Shown: one piece after another, positions 56,763 to 64,000 of the stretch | How positions within the stretch are numbered: the stretch's first letter is position 1 | Layout of the letters: every line of letters begins with the position of its first letter | Translations under genes and position numbers: made by a program | The notes under the pieces: generated by a model | Databases searched by the model: none | Told to the model about the DNA's origin: nothing | Seen by the model: only the letters and a program-made list of their open reading frames with translations | DNA from: Sterolibacterium sp. | GTDB taxonomy: Bacteria; Pseudomonadota; Gammaproteobacteria; Burkholderiales; Rhodocyclaceae | Direction of reading: 5' to 3' | NCBI GenBank assembly: GCA_028713555.1 | Contig: JAQTOA010000007.1 | Location: 1-64,000 of the forward strand | Length of the DNA stretch: 64,000 bases

Positions 56763-57357
56763 CCATAGGATTGTTCGCGAAGCGCTCTGTTCGGTGCTGG
56801 AGAGGGAAACGGATATCGCTGTGGTGGGTCAGGCAGGCGATGGGGAAACGGCGCTGGCGCTCGTCTCCGAACTGTTGCCGGAATTGGTGTTGATGGACAT
56901 CGCCATGCCCGGCATCAGCGGCATCGAAGTGACGCGCAGAATCTCCGCCGAGAACCCCGGCGTGCGTGTGTTGGCGTTGTCCACCTACTTCGATAAACGA
57001 ATTGTGACCCAAATGCTGGAAGCCGGCGCTGCTGGCTTTGTCAACAAGGCGGTCGGCCGGGACGAGCTGTTGCAGGGAATCCGCGCCGTTGCGACGGGGA
57101 AACCCTATCTGTGCCAGGAAATTGCTTCTATGCTGGTCAAGCCCCAGAGCGGCGCCGAGACTCAGCTCGGGCGACGGGAGATTGAGGTATTGCACTTGCT
57201 GGTGGAAGGAAGCACCTCGGCGGAAATTGCTTCTCGATTGCACATCGCCACCAGCACGGTCGAGGTTCACCGCCGCAACATCATGCGCAAACTTGACCTG
57301 CACAGCATAGCCGAACTGACCAAATATGCCATTCGTCAGGGGCTGATTACGCCCTAG
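56737..57357 (+). CDS. NarL/FixJ-family response regulator
   Basis: This 206-residue protein has a receiver (VDDHRI, D54 in LVLMDIAMPGISG, ALSTYF, NKAVGR) and a LuxR-type helix-turn-helix (about 142-200: LGRREIEVLHLLVEG and IATSTVEVHRRNIMRKL). The GTG start lies inside the kinase gene, so the two are coupled. Its binding sites may include the inverted repeats in the duplicated elements at 53285 and 57426, but that is a guess from position. Confidence 0.93.
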   Translation: MIRLLLVDDHRIVREALCSVLERETDIAVVGQAGDGETALALVSELLPELVLMDIAMPGISGIEVTRRISAENPGVRVLALSTYFDKRIVTQMLEAGAAGFVNKAVGRDELLQGIRAVATGKPYLCQEIASMLVKPQSGAETQLGRREIEVLHLLVEGSTSAEIASRLHIATSTVEVHRRNIMRKLDLHSIAELTKYAIRQGLITP

Positions 57358-57370
57358 GGCGTTTTCCCTC

Positions 57371-57406
57371 GTTCTCAATTGTCCGTACCGTCGCTCAATT
57401 GAGAAC
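57371..57406 (+). terminator. Inverted repeat after the NarL-type regulator
   Basis: A perfect 11-bp inverted repeat (GTTCTCAATTG / CAATTGAGAAC) with a 14-base loop starts 13 bp after the regulator stop. No T-run follows. It may weaken read-through or be an operator. Confidence 0.45.
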
Positions 57407-57425
57407 ACGGCTCCGGCTGTCGCGG

Positions 57426-57497
57426 AATACCTGTTAATAGGTATTCAAAATACGGCAGTCTGAGTATATCCATACTGCCCAGTGCCGAATATATTTA
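57426..57497 (+). repeat. Duplicated intergenic element, copy 2
   Basis: This copy has AATACCT-N6-AGGTATT (57426-57445), TACGGCAG-T-CTGAGTATATCC (57451-57471) and GAATATATTT (57488-57497), in the same order as copy 1 at 53285. It differs mainly in the loop and in the stretch between the last two blocks. It lies about 75-85 bp before the cyclic-nucleotide-binding gene, so the leader is longer than for copy 1. Confidence 0.7.
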
Positions 57498-57571
57498 TCT
57501 TGGGTTGTTTCACTTACTGGCACTTAAGTAAGCCAGGATTGAGATATGGGTTGGATATCAATTGAACAGGA

Positions 57572-58069
57572 ATGGTGAAAATGATGACAAGTGCCGATAG
57601 TTTTCTGATGGTCAGAAACTCGTCATTGGCCACGGAACTCGATGACGAACAATGCAAACGCCTAGCCCAGTACGTGACACCGCGCAGCCTGTCAGACAGC
57701 GAAATATTGATACGCGAGGGTGAGGTGGATAATCATTTATATGTCGTGGTATCCGGCAGTTTGGCGGTGACGCGCGAAACCGGCAGCGGGGATTGGATAG
57801 CGTTGCATTTGTTACGCCCAAAAGACTTGGCCGGCGAACTGGGTTTTCTTGATGGTCTGGAGCATAGCGCCACCTTGCGCGCGGTCGGATCTACAGAAAT
57901 CTTTGGTCTGAAACGTGATCGTCTGGAAGCGCTTCTCGAAGATCATCCCAGGCTCGTCTACCTGGTCATGCGTGCCATTATCCGCGAGATTCACGGCATC
58001 CTGCGGCGCATGAATATCCAGCACGTGGAATTTTCCAATTACATCAGCAAACAGCACGGACGATATTAA
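57572..58069 (+). CDS. Stand-alone cyclic-nucleotide-binding domain protein
   Basis: This 165-residue protein has one cNMP-binding domain (about 20-140). It shows EILIREGEVDNHLYVVVSGSL and a phosphate-cassette-like DLAGELGFLDGLEHSATLRA, in which the usual Arg after GE..L is partly kept as the later Arg. A C-terminal helix follows, but no helix-turn-helix, so it is not a Crp/Fnr DNA-binding regulator. It may act on a partner protein. ATG at 57572 and 57581 are both possible; the second has a better-spaced AGGA. Its end overlaps the convergent nucleotidyltransferase gene by 26 bp. Confidence 0.8.
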   Translation: MVKMMTSADSFLMVRNSSLATELDDEQCKRLAQYVTPRSLSDSEILIREGEVDNHLYVVVSGSLAVTRETGSGDWIALHLLRPKDLAGELGFLDGLEHSATLRAVGSTEIFGLKRDRLEALLEDHPRLVYLVMRAIIREIHGILRRMNIQHVEFSNYISKQHGRY

Positions 58070-58649
58070 GCATTTCAATCGTATCCACGTCGGTGAAGAT
58101 GGCATCCGTGTCTATTCCGACGCTGGCGATCTGATCTGCGTGATGTGCCAATAGCTCACGTGCCCCTCGATCTCCGGTGATGGCCTGGATCTCCTTGAAA
58201 CAACTTCGTGGCCAGAGGATCGGGTTGCCGTGCCGCCCTTCTTTCATCGGCACGATGATCGACGGCTGGGCGGCGTAACGCTCAATCAGGACATCGATGT
58301 GCGATGCGCCGATGTATGGCATGTCGCCAAGCAACACCACGACTCCTTCGACATCGGACGGCAGGGCGGCGATGCCGTGGTTCAGGGAAGTCGACAGTCC
58401 TTGCGCGTGGTCTGGATTGCGCACGATGCTGACGCGCGGGCCGGCAACGAGGTTTTCCACCTGTTGCGCTGCATAACCTGTGACTACGATAACAGAACTT
58501 GCGCGCGAAGCCAGTGCCGCATTGACTACCCATTGCACCAGCGGGATGCCGGCCAGTTCTTCAAGGAGTTTGTTGGCGCCGCCCATTCGGCTGGAACAAC
58601 CGGCGGCCAGTACCAACGCAGCGACGCGTGGTCTGGAGTGGGTTTTCAT
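58044..58649 (-). CDS. MobA/MocA-like nucleotidyltransferase
   Basis: This 201-residue protein has the NTP-transferase loop LVLAAGCSSRMGGANKLLEE, followed by VVVLLGDMPYIGASH (metal Asp) and RHGNPILW. This pattern is shared by molybdenum cofactor cytidylyl- and guanylyltransferases and related enzymes, and the exact cofactor is not clear. No molybdoenzyme gene lies nearby. The start at 58649 (MKTHSRPR) is chosen because the motif begins soon after. The longer frame to 58802 would overlap the dodecin gene. Confidence 0.82.
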   Translation of the reverse strand: MKTHSRPRVAALVLAAGCSSRMGGANKLLEELAGIPLVQWVVNAALASRASSVIVVTGYAAQQVENLVAGPRVSIVRNPDHAQGLSTSLNHGIAALPSDVEGVVVLLGDMPYIGASHIDVLIERYAAQPSIIVPMKEGRHGNPILWPRSCFKEIQAITGDRGARELLAHHADQIASVGIDTDAIFTDVDTIEMLNIVRAVC

Positions 58650-58692
58650 GACTGCCGTGGCGCAGGGTCTCGTTGAAAACCGGCCATGCAAT

Positions 58693-58715
58693 CCGCCAAA
58701 TTTACTGTTTGGCGG
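58693..58715 (-). promoter_or_regulatory. Hairpin upstream of the nucleotidyltransferase
   Basis: Perfect 8-bp stem CCGCCAAA / TTTGGCGG with a 7-base loop, 44 bp before the start codon. Together with the next hairpin it fills the 106-bp gap after dodecin. It may be part of a bipartite terminator. Confidence 0.4.
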
Positions 58716-58727
58716 TGCGGACATACG

Positions 58728-58753
58728 AAATCGGGAGGGTTCCCTCCCGATTT
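58728..58753 (-). terminator. Terminator-like hairpin after dodecin
   Basis: A 12-bp palindromic stem (AAATCGGGAGGG / CCCTCCCGATTT) lies 2 bp beyond the dodecin stop. The T's of the stem end are followed by CGTATG, so the U-tract is short. Confidence 0.6.
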
Positions 58754-58755
58754 CC

Positions 58756-58980
58756 TTATGCTTTGTACTTGAATGACAGCGATACTCGGGCGCGGTAGGC
58801 AACCACCTTGCCGTCGACCACTTTCATGTCGAGCTTGATGATCTCGGCGACGCGCAGATCGCGCAACGTCTTGCTTGCAGTTTCCACTGCCTTCTTCGCC
58901 GCGTCTTCCCAGGATAATTTGCTGGTGCCGACGATTTCCACAATTTTGTAAATGCCATCCTCATCGGATTTTTTTGCCAT
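58756..58980 (-). CDS. Dodecin (flavin storage protein)
   Basis: This 74-residue protein matches dodecin along its length: YKIVEIVGTSKLSWEDAAKKAV, then LRDLRVAEIIKLDMKV and RARVSLSFKY. Twelve copies form a hollow shell that binds flavin pairs between Trp residues; the Trp is present in SWEDA. It buffers free flavin. A GGAGAGGAAA ribosome-binding site lies upstream. Confidence 0.95.
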   Translation of the reverse strand: MAKKSDEDGIYKIVEIVGTSKLSWEDAAKKAVETASKTLRDLRVAEIIKLDMKVVDGKVVAYRARVSLSFKYKA

Positions 58981-59177
58981 TTTCCTCTCCTTTGCGGTTT
59001 AACCCAGTCTGTTTCGCACATCCCGCCCATGGGGCCGAGCGTGCTGTCATGATACCCCTTTAAGCGTTTTATGGCCTCTGCAAAAATGGCATGCGTCTCA
59101 AGCTTGAGGTGGCAGGACCGGGCGAATTGAGGGTAAACTCCACGGTTGGAACGGAGGGCTGTGATGAGGAGCACCAA

Positions 59178-60491
59178 ATGACAGACAATACCCCGGTGGG
59201 CTTGCACCCGATCGAGACCGCCAGCCGCGACGAAATAAGCACATTGCAATTGCAGCGGCTGCAATGGTCGTTGAGTCATGCCTATCGGAACGTCGCGCAA
59301 TATCGCAAGAAGTTCGACGAGGCGGGTGTTCATCCGAATGACTTGAAACAACTTTCCGACCTGGCGAAATTCCCGCTTACCGACAAACGGGACCTGCGCG
59401 ACAACTATCCATACGGCATGTTCGCGGTGCCGATGGACGAGGTGGTGCGGATCCATGCTTCCAGCGGTACCACCGGTAAGCCGACAGTCGTCGGCTATAC
59501 CCAGAAGGACATCGATATGTGGTCGGACCTGATGGCTCGTTCGATCCATGCCGCCGGAGGCCGGCGCGATGACATCGTGCTTGTCTCCTATGGCTACGGC
59601 TTATTCACCGGCGGCCTAGGCGCGCACTATGGCGCCGAGAGGCTGGGTGCGGCGGTGATTCCCATAGGCGGCGGCCAGACCGAAAAGCAGGTGCAGCTGA
59701 TTCTGGATTTCGAACCCACCATCATCATGGTGACACCCTCCTACATGCTGGTGATCGCCGAGGAAATGGCGCGCCAAGGCGTCGATCCGCGCACTTGCTC
59801 GCTCAAGCTCGGGATGCATGGCGCGGAGCCATGGACTAACGCAATGCGCGCAGAAATCGAGACGGTATTCGATTGCGATGCGGTGGACCTTTATGGTTTG
59901 TCGGAAGTGCTTGGCCCCGGCGTCGCCTGCGAATGTGTCGAAACCAAGGATGGACTGACAATCTGGGAGGATCATTTTTATCCGGAGGTCATCGATCCGA
60001 TCAGCGGGGCTCCCTTGCCCGACGGCGATCTGGGCGAACTGGTGTTTACCTCGCTTTCCAAACAAGCGATGCCGATGGTCCGTTACCGCACGCGCGATCT
60101 CACCCGGTTGTTGCCGGGTACGGCGCGCAGCATGCGGCGCATGGCCAAGGTCACCGGCCGCTCGGACGACATGCTGATCATTCGCGGGGTAAATGTCTTT
60201 CCCTCGCAGATCGAGGAGCTGATCCTCAAGCATCCCGAGTTGACGCCGGTATATCAATTGCACCTCGCCAAGGACGGCCCGATGGACAAGCTCGACGTCT
60301 ATGCCGAGGTGCGCACGGAACTGCTCGACAAGGTTGGGCGCCTTGGCATGGAGAACCTTGGCAAAACACTGAAGCACAATATCAAGAGCTATGTCGGCGT
60401 CAGTTGTGATGTGCATGTCGTCGAAGAGGGCAAGGTCGAACGTACGCTGATAGGCAAGGCGAAGCGGGTAGTCGATAACCGACAAAAGTAG
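59178..60491 (+). CDS. paaK: Phenylacetate-CoA ligase
   Basis: This 437-residue adenylate-forming enzyme has the AMP-binding loop ASSGTTGKPT (94-103), DLYGLSEVLGPGVA and the C-terminal RSDDMLIIRGVNVFPSQIEE typical of PaaK. It activates phenylacetate to phenylacetyl-CoA. The ATG at 59178 follows GAGGAG by 6 bases; the longer frame from 59091 is not supported. A thiolase gene follows after 61 bp, but the ring-oxygenase genes paaABCDE are not in this window. Confidence 0.93.
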   Translation: MTDNTPVGLHPIETASRDEISTLQLQRLQWSLSHAYRNVAQYRKKFDEAGVHPNDLKQLSDLAKFPLTDKRDLRDNYPYGMFAVPMDEVVRIHASSGTTGKPTVVGYTQKDIDMWSDLMARSIHAAGGRRDDIVLVSYGYGLFTGGLGAHYGAERLGAAVIPIGGGQTEKQVQLILDFEPTIIMVTPSYMLVIAEEMARQGVDPRTCSLKLGMHGAEPWTNAMRAEIETVFDCDAVDLYGLSEVLGPGVACECVETKDGLTIWEDHFYPEVIDPISGAPLPDGDLGELVFTSLSKQAMPMVRYRTRDLTRLLPGTARSMRRMAKVTGRSDDMLIIRGVNVFPSQIEELILKHPELTPVYQLHLAKDGPMDKLDVYAEVRTELLDKVGRLGMENLGKTLKHNIKSYVGVSCDVHVVEEGKVERTLIGKAKRVVDNRQK

Positions 60492-60552
60492 AGAACTCTT
60501 ATTCCCGGGAGGTTGCAAAGCTGCGCAACTTCTTAACTTTATGGAGAATCCC

Positions 60553-61752
60553 ATGCGTGAAGCAGTAATTATTGATACAGTAAGAACGCCAGTCGGAAAG
60601 TTTTGCGGCGCATTAAAAAATGTTCGTCCGGACGATCTGGCGGCGCTGTGCATTGCCGAAATCGTCAAGCGCAATAGTCTTGATCCCAGTCTGATCGAGG
60701 ATGTTCTGTTGGGTTGCACCAACCAGGCCGGCGAAGATAACCGCAATGTCGCACGCATGGCGGCATTGCTCGCGGGTTTGCCCTACTCGGTGGCTGGACA
60801 GACCATCAATCGCCTCTGCGCTTCGGGTTTGAACGCCGTGAACAGTGCGGCTCAGGCGATCAAGGTAGGCGAGGGAGAAGTGTTCATCGCCGGCGGCGTC
60901 GAGTCCATGACGCGTGCGCCCTTCGTTTTTGCCAAAGCCGAAACGGCGTTCTCGCGCGACGCGAAGGTTTTCGATTCGACCATAGGCTGGCGTTTCATCA
61001 ATCCAAAGATGACCGAAGCGTACGCGAAAGAAAGCATGGGCGACACCGCCGAAAATGTCGCGCGCAAGTATGGCCTCACCCGCCTGGAGCAAGATGAGTT
61101 TGCCTTGGCATCGCAGCGCAAGTGGGCTGCGGCGGATGCTGCGGGAAAGTTCCGGGACGAGATCGTGCCTGTCGTGCTGCCTCAAAAGAAAGGCGATCCG
61201 GTGGTCGTCGGCAAGGATGAGTTCCCGCGTCCCGATGCGACGATTGAGCAGTTGGCCAAACTGGCGCCGGCGTTCAAAAAGGATGGCACAGTCACTGCCG
61301 GTAATTCAAGCGGCATCAACGACGGCGCGGCGGCGGTGCTGATGATGGAAGCCGCGACCGCGAAGCGCTTGGGGTTCAAGCCGATTGTGCGGGTGGTGGC
61401 GAGTGCGGTGGCTGGCTGCGATCCATCCTACATGGGACTGGGTCCGATTCCGGCGGTCCAGAAAGCCTTGGCGCGCGCCGGCTTGAAGATCGGCGACATC
61501 GATCTGATTGAACTGAATGAAGCCTTCGCTGCGCAATCCATACCCTGCATTCGTGAACTGGAAATGGATCCTGCGCGAGTGAATGTCAACGGCGGCTCAA
61601 TCGCTATGGGCCACCCGCTCGGTTCGACCGGTGCGCGCATCATGGGGACACTGGTGCATGAAATGAGGCGGCGCGGCGCGCGCTACGGCTTGGTGTCATT
61701 GTGCATCGGCGTGGGGCAGGGGATCGCGACCATCGTTGAGTTGGTGGCCTGA
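60553..61752 (+). CDS. Acetyl-CoA acyltransferase / beta-ketoadipyl-CoA-type thiolase
   Basis: This 399-residue thiolase has the nucleophile Cys89 in TINRLCASGLNAV, the NEAFAAQ motif, the GGSIAMGHPLGSTGAR His motif and a second Cys in SLCIGVGQG. The CIGVGQG form (instead of CIGGGQG) is common in PaaJ/PcaF thiolases, which fits its place after paaK. It would cleave 3-oxoacyl-CoA to acetyl-CoA and a shorter acyl-CoA. The start at 60553 follows GGAG by 7 bases; the ATG at 60541 has no ribosome-binding site. An acetoacetyl-CoA role is possible. Confidence 0.9.
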   Translation: MREAVIIDTVRTPVGKFCGALKNVRPDDLAALCIAEIVKRNSLDPSLIEDVLLGCTNQAGEDNRNVARMAALLAGLPYSVAGQTINRLCASGLNAVNSAAQAIKVGEGEVFIAGGVESMTRAPFVFAKAETAFSRDAKVFDSTIGWRFINPKMTEAYAKESMGDTAENVARKYGLTRLEQDEFALASQRKWAAADAAGKFRDEIVPVVLPQKKGDPVVVGKDEFPRPDATIEQLAKLAPAFKKDGTVTAGNSSGINDGAAAVLMMEAATAKRLGFKPIVRVVASAVAGCDPSYMGLGPIPAVQKALARAGLKIGDIDLIELNEAFAAQSIPCIRELEMDPARVNVNGGSIAMGHPLGSTGARIMGTLVHEMRRRGARYGLVSLCIGVGQGIATIVELVA

Positions 61753-61765
61753 TTAATGATGTATT

Positions 61766-61786
61766 GGTTGCGTTAAGCACGCAACC
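61766..61786. terminator. Hairpin between convergent genes
   Basis: Stem GGTTGCG / CGCAACC with a 7-base loop lies between the thiolase stop and the GGDEF-EAL stop. No T-run on either side. Confidence 0.4.
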
Positions 61787-61794
61787 ACGCGTCA

Positions 61795-64000
61795 CTATGC
61801 ATCGGCGCTTAGCGTCTTGCCTTCTCTCAGGAGTTGGGCGAAGTCATCCGCCGGTAATGGCCAGCTGAAATGGTAGCCTTGTATTTCGTCGCATCCATTC
61901 AAGCGCAGATAATTGAGTTGTGCCGTTGTTTCGACGCCTTCGGCGATGACCGTCAGCTTCATGTTGTGGGCGAGATTGATGATGGCGACACAGATCGCCA
62001 TGTCGTCGGCATCGCTGGTGAGGTCGCGGACAAAGCTCTGGTCGATTTTTAGCTGATCGATCGGAAAGCGCTTCAGGTAGCTTAGCGACGAGTAGCCGGT
62101 GCCGAAATCGTCCAGCGATATCTTCAAACCAAGCTGTTTCAATTCCGTCAGGGTGCGCACCGCCGAGTCCAGGTTGTTCATCAGTGCGCTCTCGGTGATC
62201 TCCAGGCCCAGGTATTTTGCTTCGAGATCCTGACCGAGCAAGCAATGGCGGATCATTGCCGCAAGATTTTCCTGGCGAAACTGATGCGCGGAAAGGTTCA
62301 GGGCTACCGGAGGCACGTTTAATCCCGCATCCAGCCAGCGGCGCAGCTGCTTGCATACGGTTTCGATGACCCAGTCACCAAGCGGGCGGATCAAGCCGGT
62401 TTCCTCGGCCAGGGGAATGAATTCCGCCGGCGATACCATGCCGATTTTTGGGTGACGCCAGCGGATCAACGCCTCAGCGCCGGACAACTCACCGCTGGCC
62501 AGATTCACCTTGGGTTGGTAGTACATCAGCAGTTGGTCACGCTCCATGGCCCGGCGCAGGTCAGCTTCCATGCCAAAGCGGGCGGAAGCGCGTTCGTTCA
62601 TCTCCGGTGCGTAAAAGTAGAAGCTGTCGCCTCCCTGGGATTTTGCGCGGTAGGTGGCGGCATTGGCGTTTTGTATCAGTCCGTCCATATCGACGCCATC
62701 CCTGGGAAAGAGGCTGATACCCATGCTGGCGGTTATGAGGATTTCATGGCCGTTCTGAATCAGGGGATTCATCACCGCACCCAGCAGCTTGCGGGCGACC
62801 GGGGCGACGTCTTCTTCCTTGCCGACGTCGTTCATGATCACGGCGAACTCGTCGGCGGACAAGCGCGCCACGGTGTCGCCGGTTCGCAGGCAAGCAGCGA
62901 GGCATTGCCCGACATGTTTGAGCAAGGCGTCGCCGGTGCCATGGCCAAGCGTATCGTTAATGGCCTTGAAACGGTCCAGATCCAGCAGCAGCACCGCCAC
63001 CAGGTGTTGATTGCGCGAGGCATGCAACAGTGCCTGACGCAAACGATCCTGGAACAAGGTGCGATTGGCCAAGCCGGTGAGCGCATCATAGTTGTGTTGG
63101 TGCTCGAGTTCTCTCTCGAAGCGCTCGCGCGTGATGGCGTCGCGGAGATGGGCGATGCCATAGCTCAGGTCGTCGGCCAACTCCTGAAGTAGTCTCATTT
63201 CCTGTTCGTCGAAGGCGTCGGCTTCCTGCGCGTAGATACGCAAGGCACCGATCGTCTTGCCATTGACGACGATCGGCAAGCCGATCGTCGATGCAAAACC
63301 TTGATTCAGCGCAGCATCCCGCCAGCGGGCGTACTGGGGGTCGCTCATGATGTGGCGAATGATGACGCTTTGTCCGGTGCGAATGGCTGTGCCGGTCGGG
63401 CCGCTGCCACTCGGCAGGTTATCCCAGGTGAGATCGAGCGCATCGACGTAGCCGTGATCGTCGCCGGCCTTGGCCACGATGCGGATGCGTTTCTCTGTGC
63501 TGGCGTCGGCGTAACCCACCCATGCCAATGGATAGCGCCCGACCGCGACGATTTCCCGGCAGACGTTGTCGAGCAAGGCAGGTTCATCGGCAGCCCAGAC
63601 CAGCGAACGGTTGACTGCGCTCAATACCCCAAGCGCGCGGTTTGCCCGATGCAATTCCTCGTCGTAGCGAGTGATCCGGGCCTCGCGCAGAACCAGCGCT
63701 TCTCCCATTTGGTTGAAAGCCGCAGAGAGTTGTCCCAGTTCACTCTCATCCGTGGGCAGCAAGGTACGCGCCGACAGATCGCCAGAAGACAAGCGCTGCG
63801 CGGCTTGGGACAAATCCGCTACGCGGCGCAGCAGGAGTCGGCTGGCAAAGACCCTGCCGAGGCCGAGTACCAGGATGGCGGTGATTGCCATGAGGAGCAG
63901 GTTGCGATTCAACATCCAGACGACTTCGCTGTGGGACGTATTGCTCGGCACGCCGATCCAGAGATACAGGTTGCCGCCATAGCCGGGTGGCAGGAGTGGT
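61795..64000 (-). CDS. HAMP-GAF-GGDEF-EAL protein, N-terminus beyond window
   Basis: The open frame runs to the window edge, so the N-terminal (probably periplasmic sensor) part is missing. The visible part has a membrane helix, a HAMP domain, a GAF domain (AWVGYADASTEKRIRIVAKA to the YGIAHL region) and GGDEF and EAL domains. The GGDEF motif reads RLSADEF, so cyclase activity is doubtful. The EAL domain keeps AEALIRW, LEITESALM, DDFGTGYSSLSYL and VIAEGVET, so c-di-GMP breakdown is likely. It lies convergent to the thiolase gene and its own regulator is not visible. Confidence 0.88.
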   Translation of the reverse strand, partial: PLLPPGYGGNLYLWIGVPSNTSHSEVVWMLNRNLLLMAITAILVLGLGRVFASRLLLRRVADLSQAAQRLSSGDLSARTLLPTDESELGQLSAAFNQMGEALVLREARITRYDEELHRANRALGVLSAVNRSLVWAADEPALLDNVCREIVAVGRYPLAWVGYADASTEKRIRIVAKAGDDHGYVDALDLTWDNLPSGSGPTGTAIRTGQSVIIRHIMSDPQYARWRDAALNQGFASTIGLPIVVNGKTIGALRIYAQEADAFDEQEMRLLQELADDLSYGIAHLRDAITRERFERELEHQHNYDALTGLANRTLFQDRLRQALLHASRNQHLVAVLLLDLDRFKAINDTLGHGTGDALLKHVGQCLAACLRTGDTVARLSADEFAVIMNDVGKEEDVAPVARKLLGAVMNPLIQNGHEILITASMGISLFPRDGVDMDGLIQNANAATYRAKSQGGDSFYFYAPEMNERASARFGMEADLRRAMERDQLLMYYQPKVNLASGELSGAEALIRWRHPKIGMVSPAEFIPLAEETGLIRPLGDWVIETVCKQLRRWLDAGLNVPPVALNLSAHQFRQENLAAMIRHCLLGQDLEAKYLGLEITESALMNNLDSAVRTLTELKQLGLKISLDDFGTGYSSLSYLKRFPIDQLKIDQSFVRDLTSDADDMAICVAIINLAHNMKLTVIAEGVETTAQLNYLRLNGCDEIQGYHFSWPLPADDFAQLLREGKTLSADA

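Overview
The window looks like a chromosomal segment of a betaproteobacterium, probably from the Rhodocyclales / Nitrosomonadales area. This is inferred from gene content: an infC-rpmI-rplT-pheS-pheT-ihfA-merR block with a tRNA-Pro, smc-zipA-ligA order, Hsp15, QueF, and aromatic-acid transport plus phenylacetate-CoA ligase. No rRNA or marker phylogeny was available, so the family-level placement is tentative. Most of the DNA is GC-rich and densely coding. The accessory pieces are the left end (1-1200), the two-component gene islands and a few AT-rich intergenic elements.

Layout: (1) 1-1205 is an accessory edge with an IS21-like terminal remnant, a RelE/XRE toxin-antitoxin pair with a visible promoter and operator, a broken VOC-type gene and a small lipoprotein. 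(2) 1451-4089 holds a UbiA-family prenyltransferase and an Aer-type chemoreceptor. (3) 13965-4163 (minus strand) is a compact run: nine V/A-type ATPase subunits (G/H-C-I-K-F-E-A-B-D) followed with little spacing by an aromatic-acid:H+ symporter and an outer-membrane channel of the phenol-pathway family. (4) 14324-16568 is chrB-chrA. (5) 24307-16776 (minus strand) is the housekeeping block thrS-infC-rpmI-rplT-pheS-pheT-ihfA-merR-tRNA-Pro(GGG); infC appears to start at AUC.

(6) 24602-33640 is a tightly packed nine-gene signalling operon: receiver, double zinc ribbon, GspE/PilB-like ATPase, CHASE-PAS-PAS kinase, PhnD-like periplasmic protein, membrane PAS kinase, two lone receivers and an Hpt protein. 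It is followed on the minus strand by a PatA-like regulator and a REC-PAS-PAS kinase. This is the strongest candidate here for an undescribed multi-component system. (7) 36785-38227 holds small genes, a deleted copy of queF and a truncated receiver. (8) 38243-45154 is a second signalling module: Cache hybrid kinase, receiver, GAF-HD-GYP phosphodiesterase, Cache kinase. Intact queF lies at its far end, so the module sits between a broken and an intact queF copy in the same orientation.

(9) 45691-53243 is smc-zipA-ligA-galU. (10) 53404-58069 is a third signalling module: PAS protein, a 52-codon ORF made of 27-bp repeats, an RRM-like small protein, a SAP-like small protein, a NarX-type kinase, a NarL-type regulator and a lone cyclic-nucleotide-binding domain. 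Two near-identical AT-rich intergenic elements precede its first and last genes. The same 27-bp repeat family occurs in frame inside the ATP-binding domain of the kinase at 34716-36623, about 19 kb away. (11) 58044-61752 holds a MobA-like nucleotidyltransferase, dodecin, paaK and a thiolase. (12) 61795-64000 is a GGDEF-EAL protein cut by the window edge.

Taken together, the window is dominated by environmental sensing (six histidine kinases, eight intact receiver-bearing proteins or domains outside the kinases, c-di-GMP turnover, chemotaxis) around a stable housekeeping core, with an unusual rotary ATPase linked to aromatic-acid uptake.
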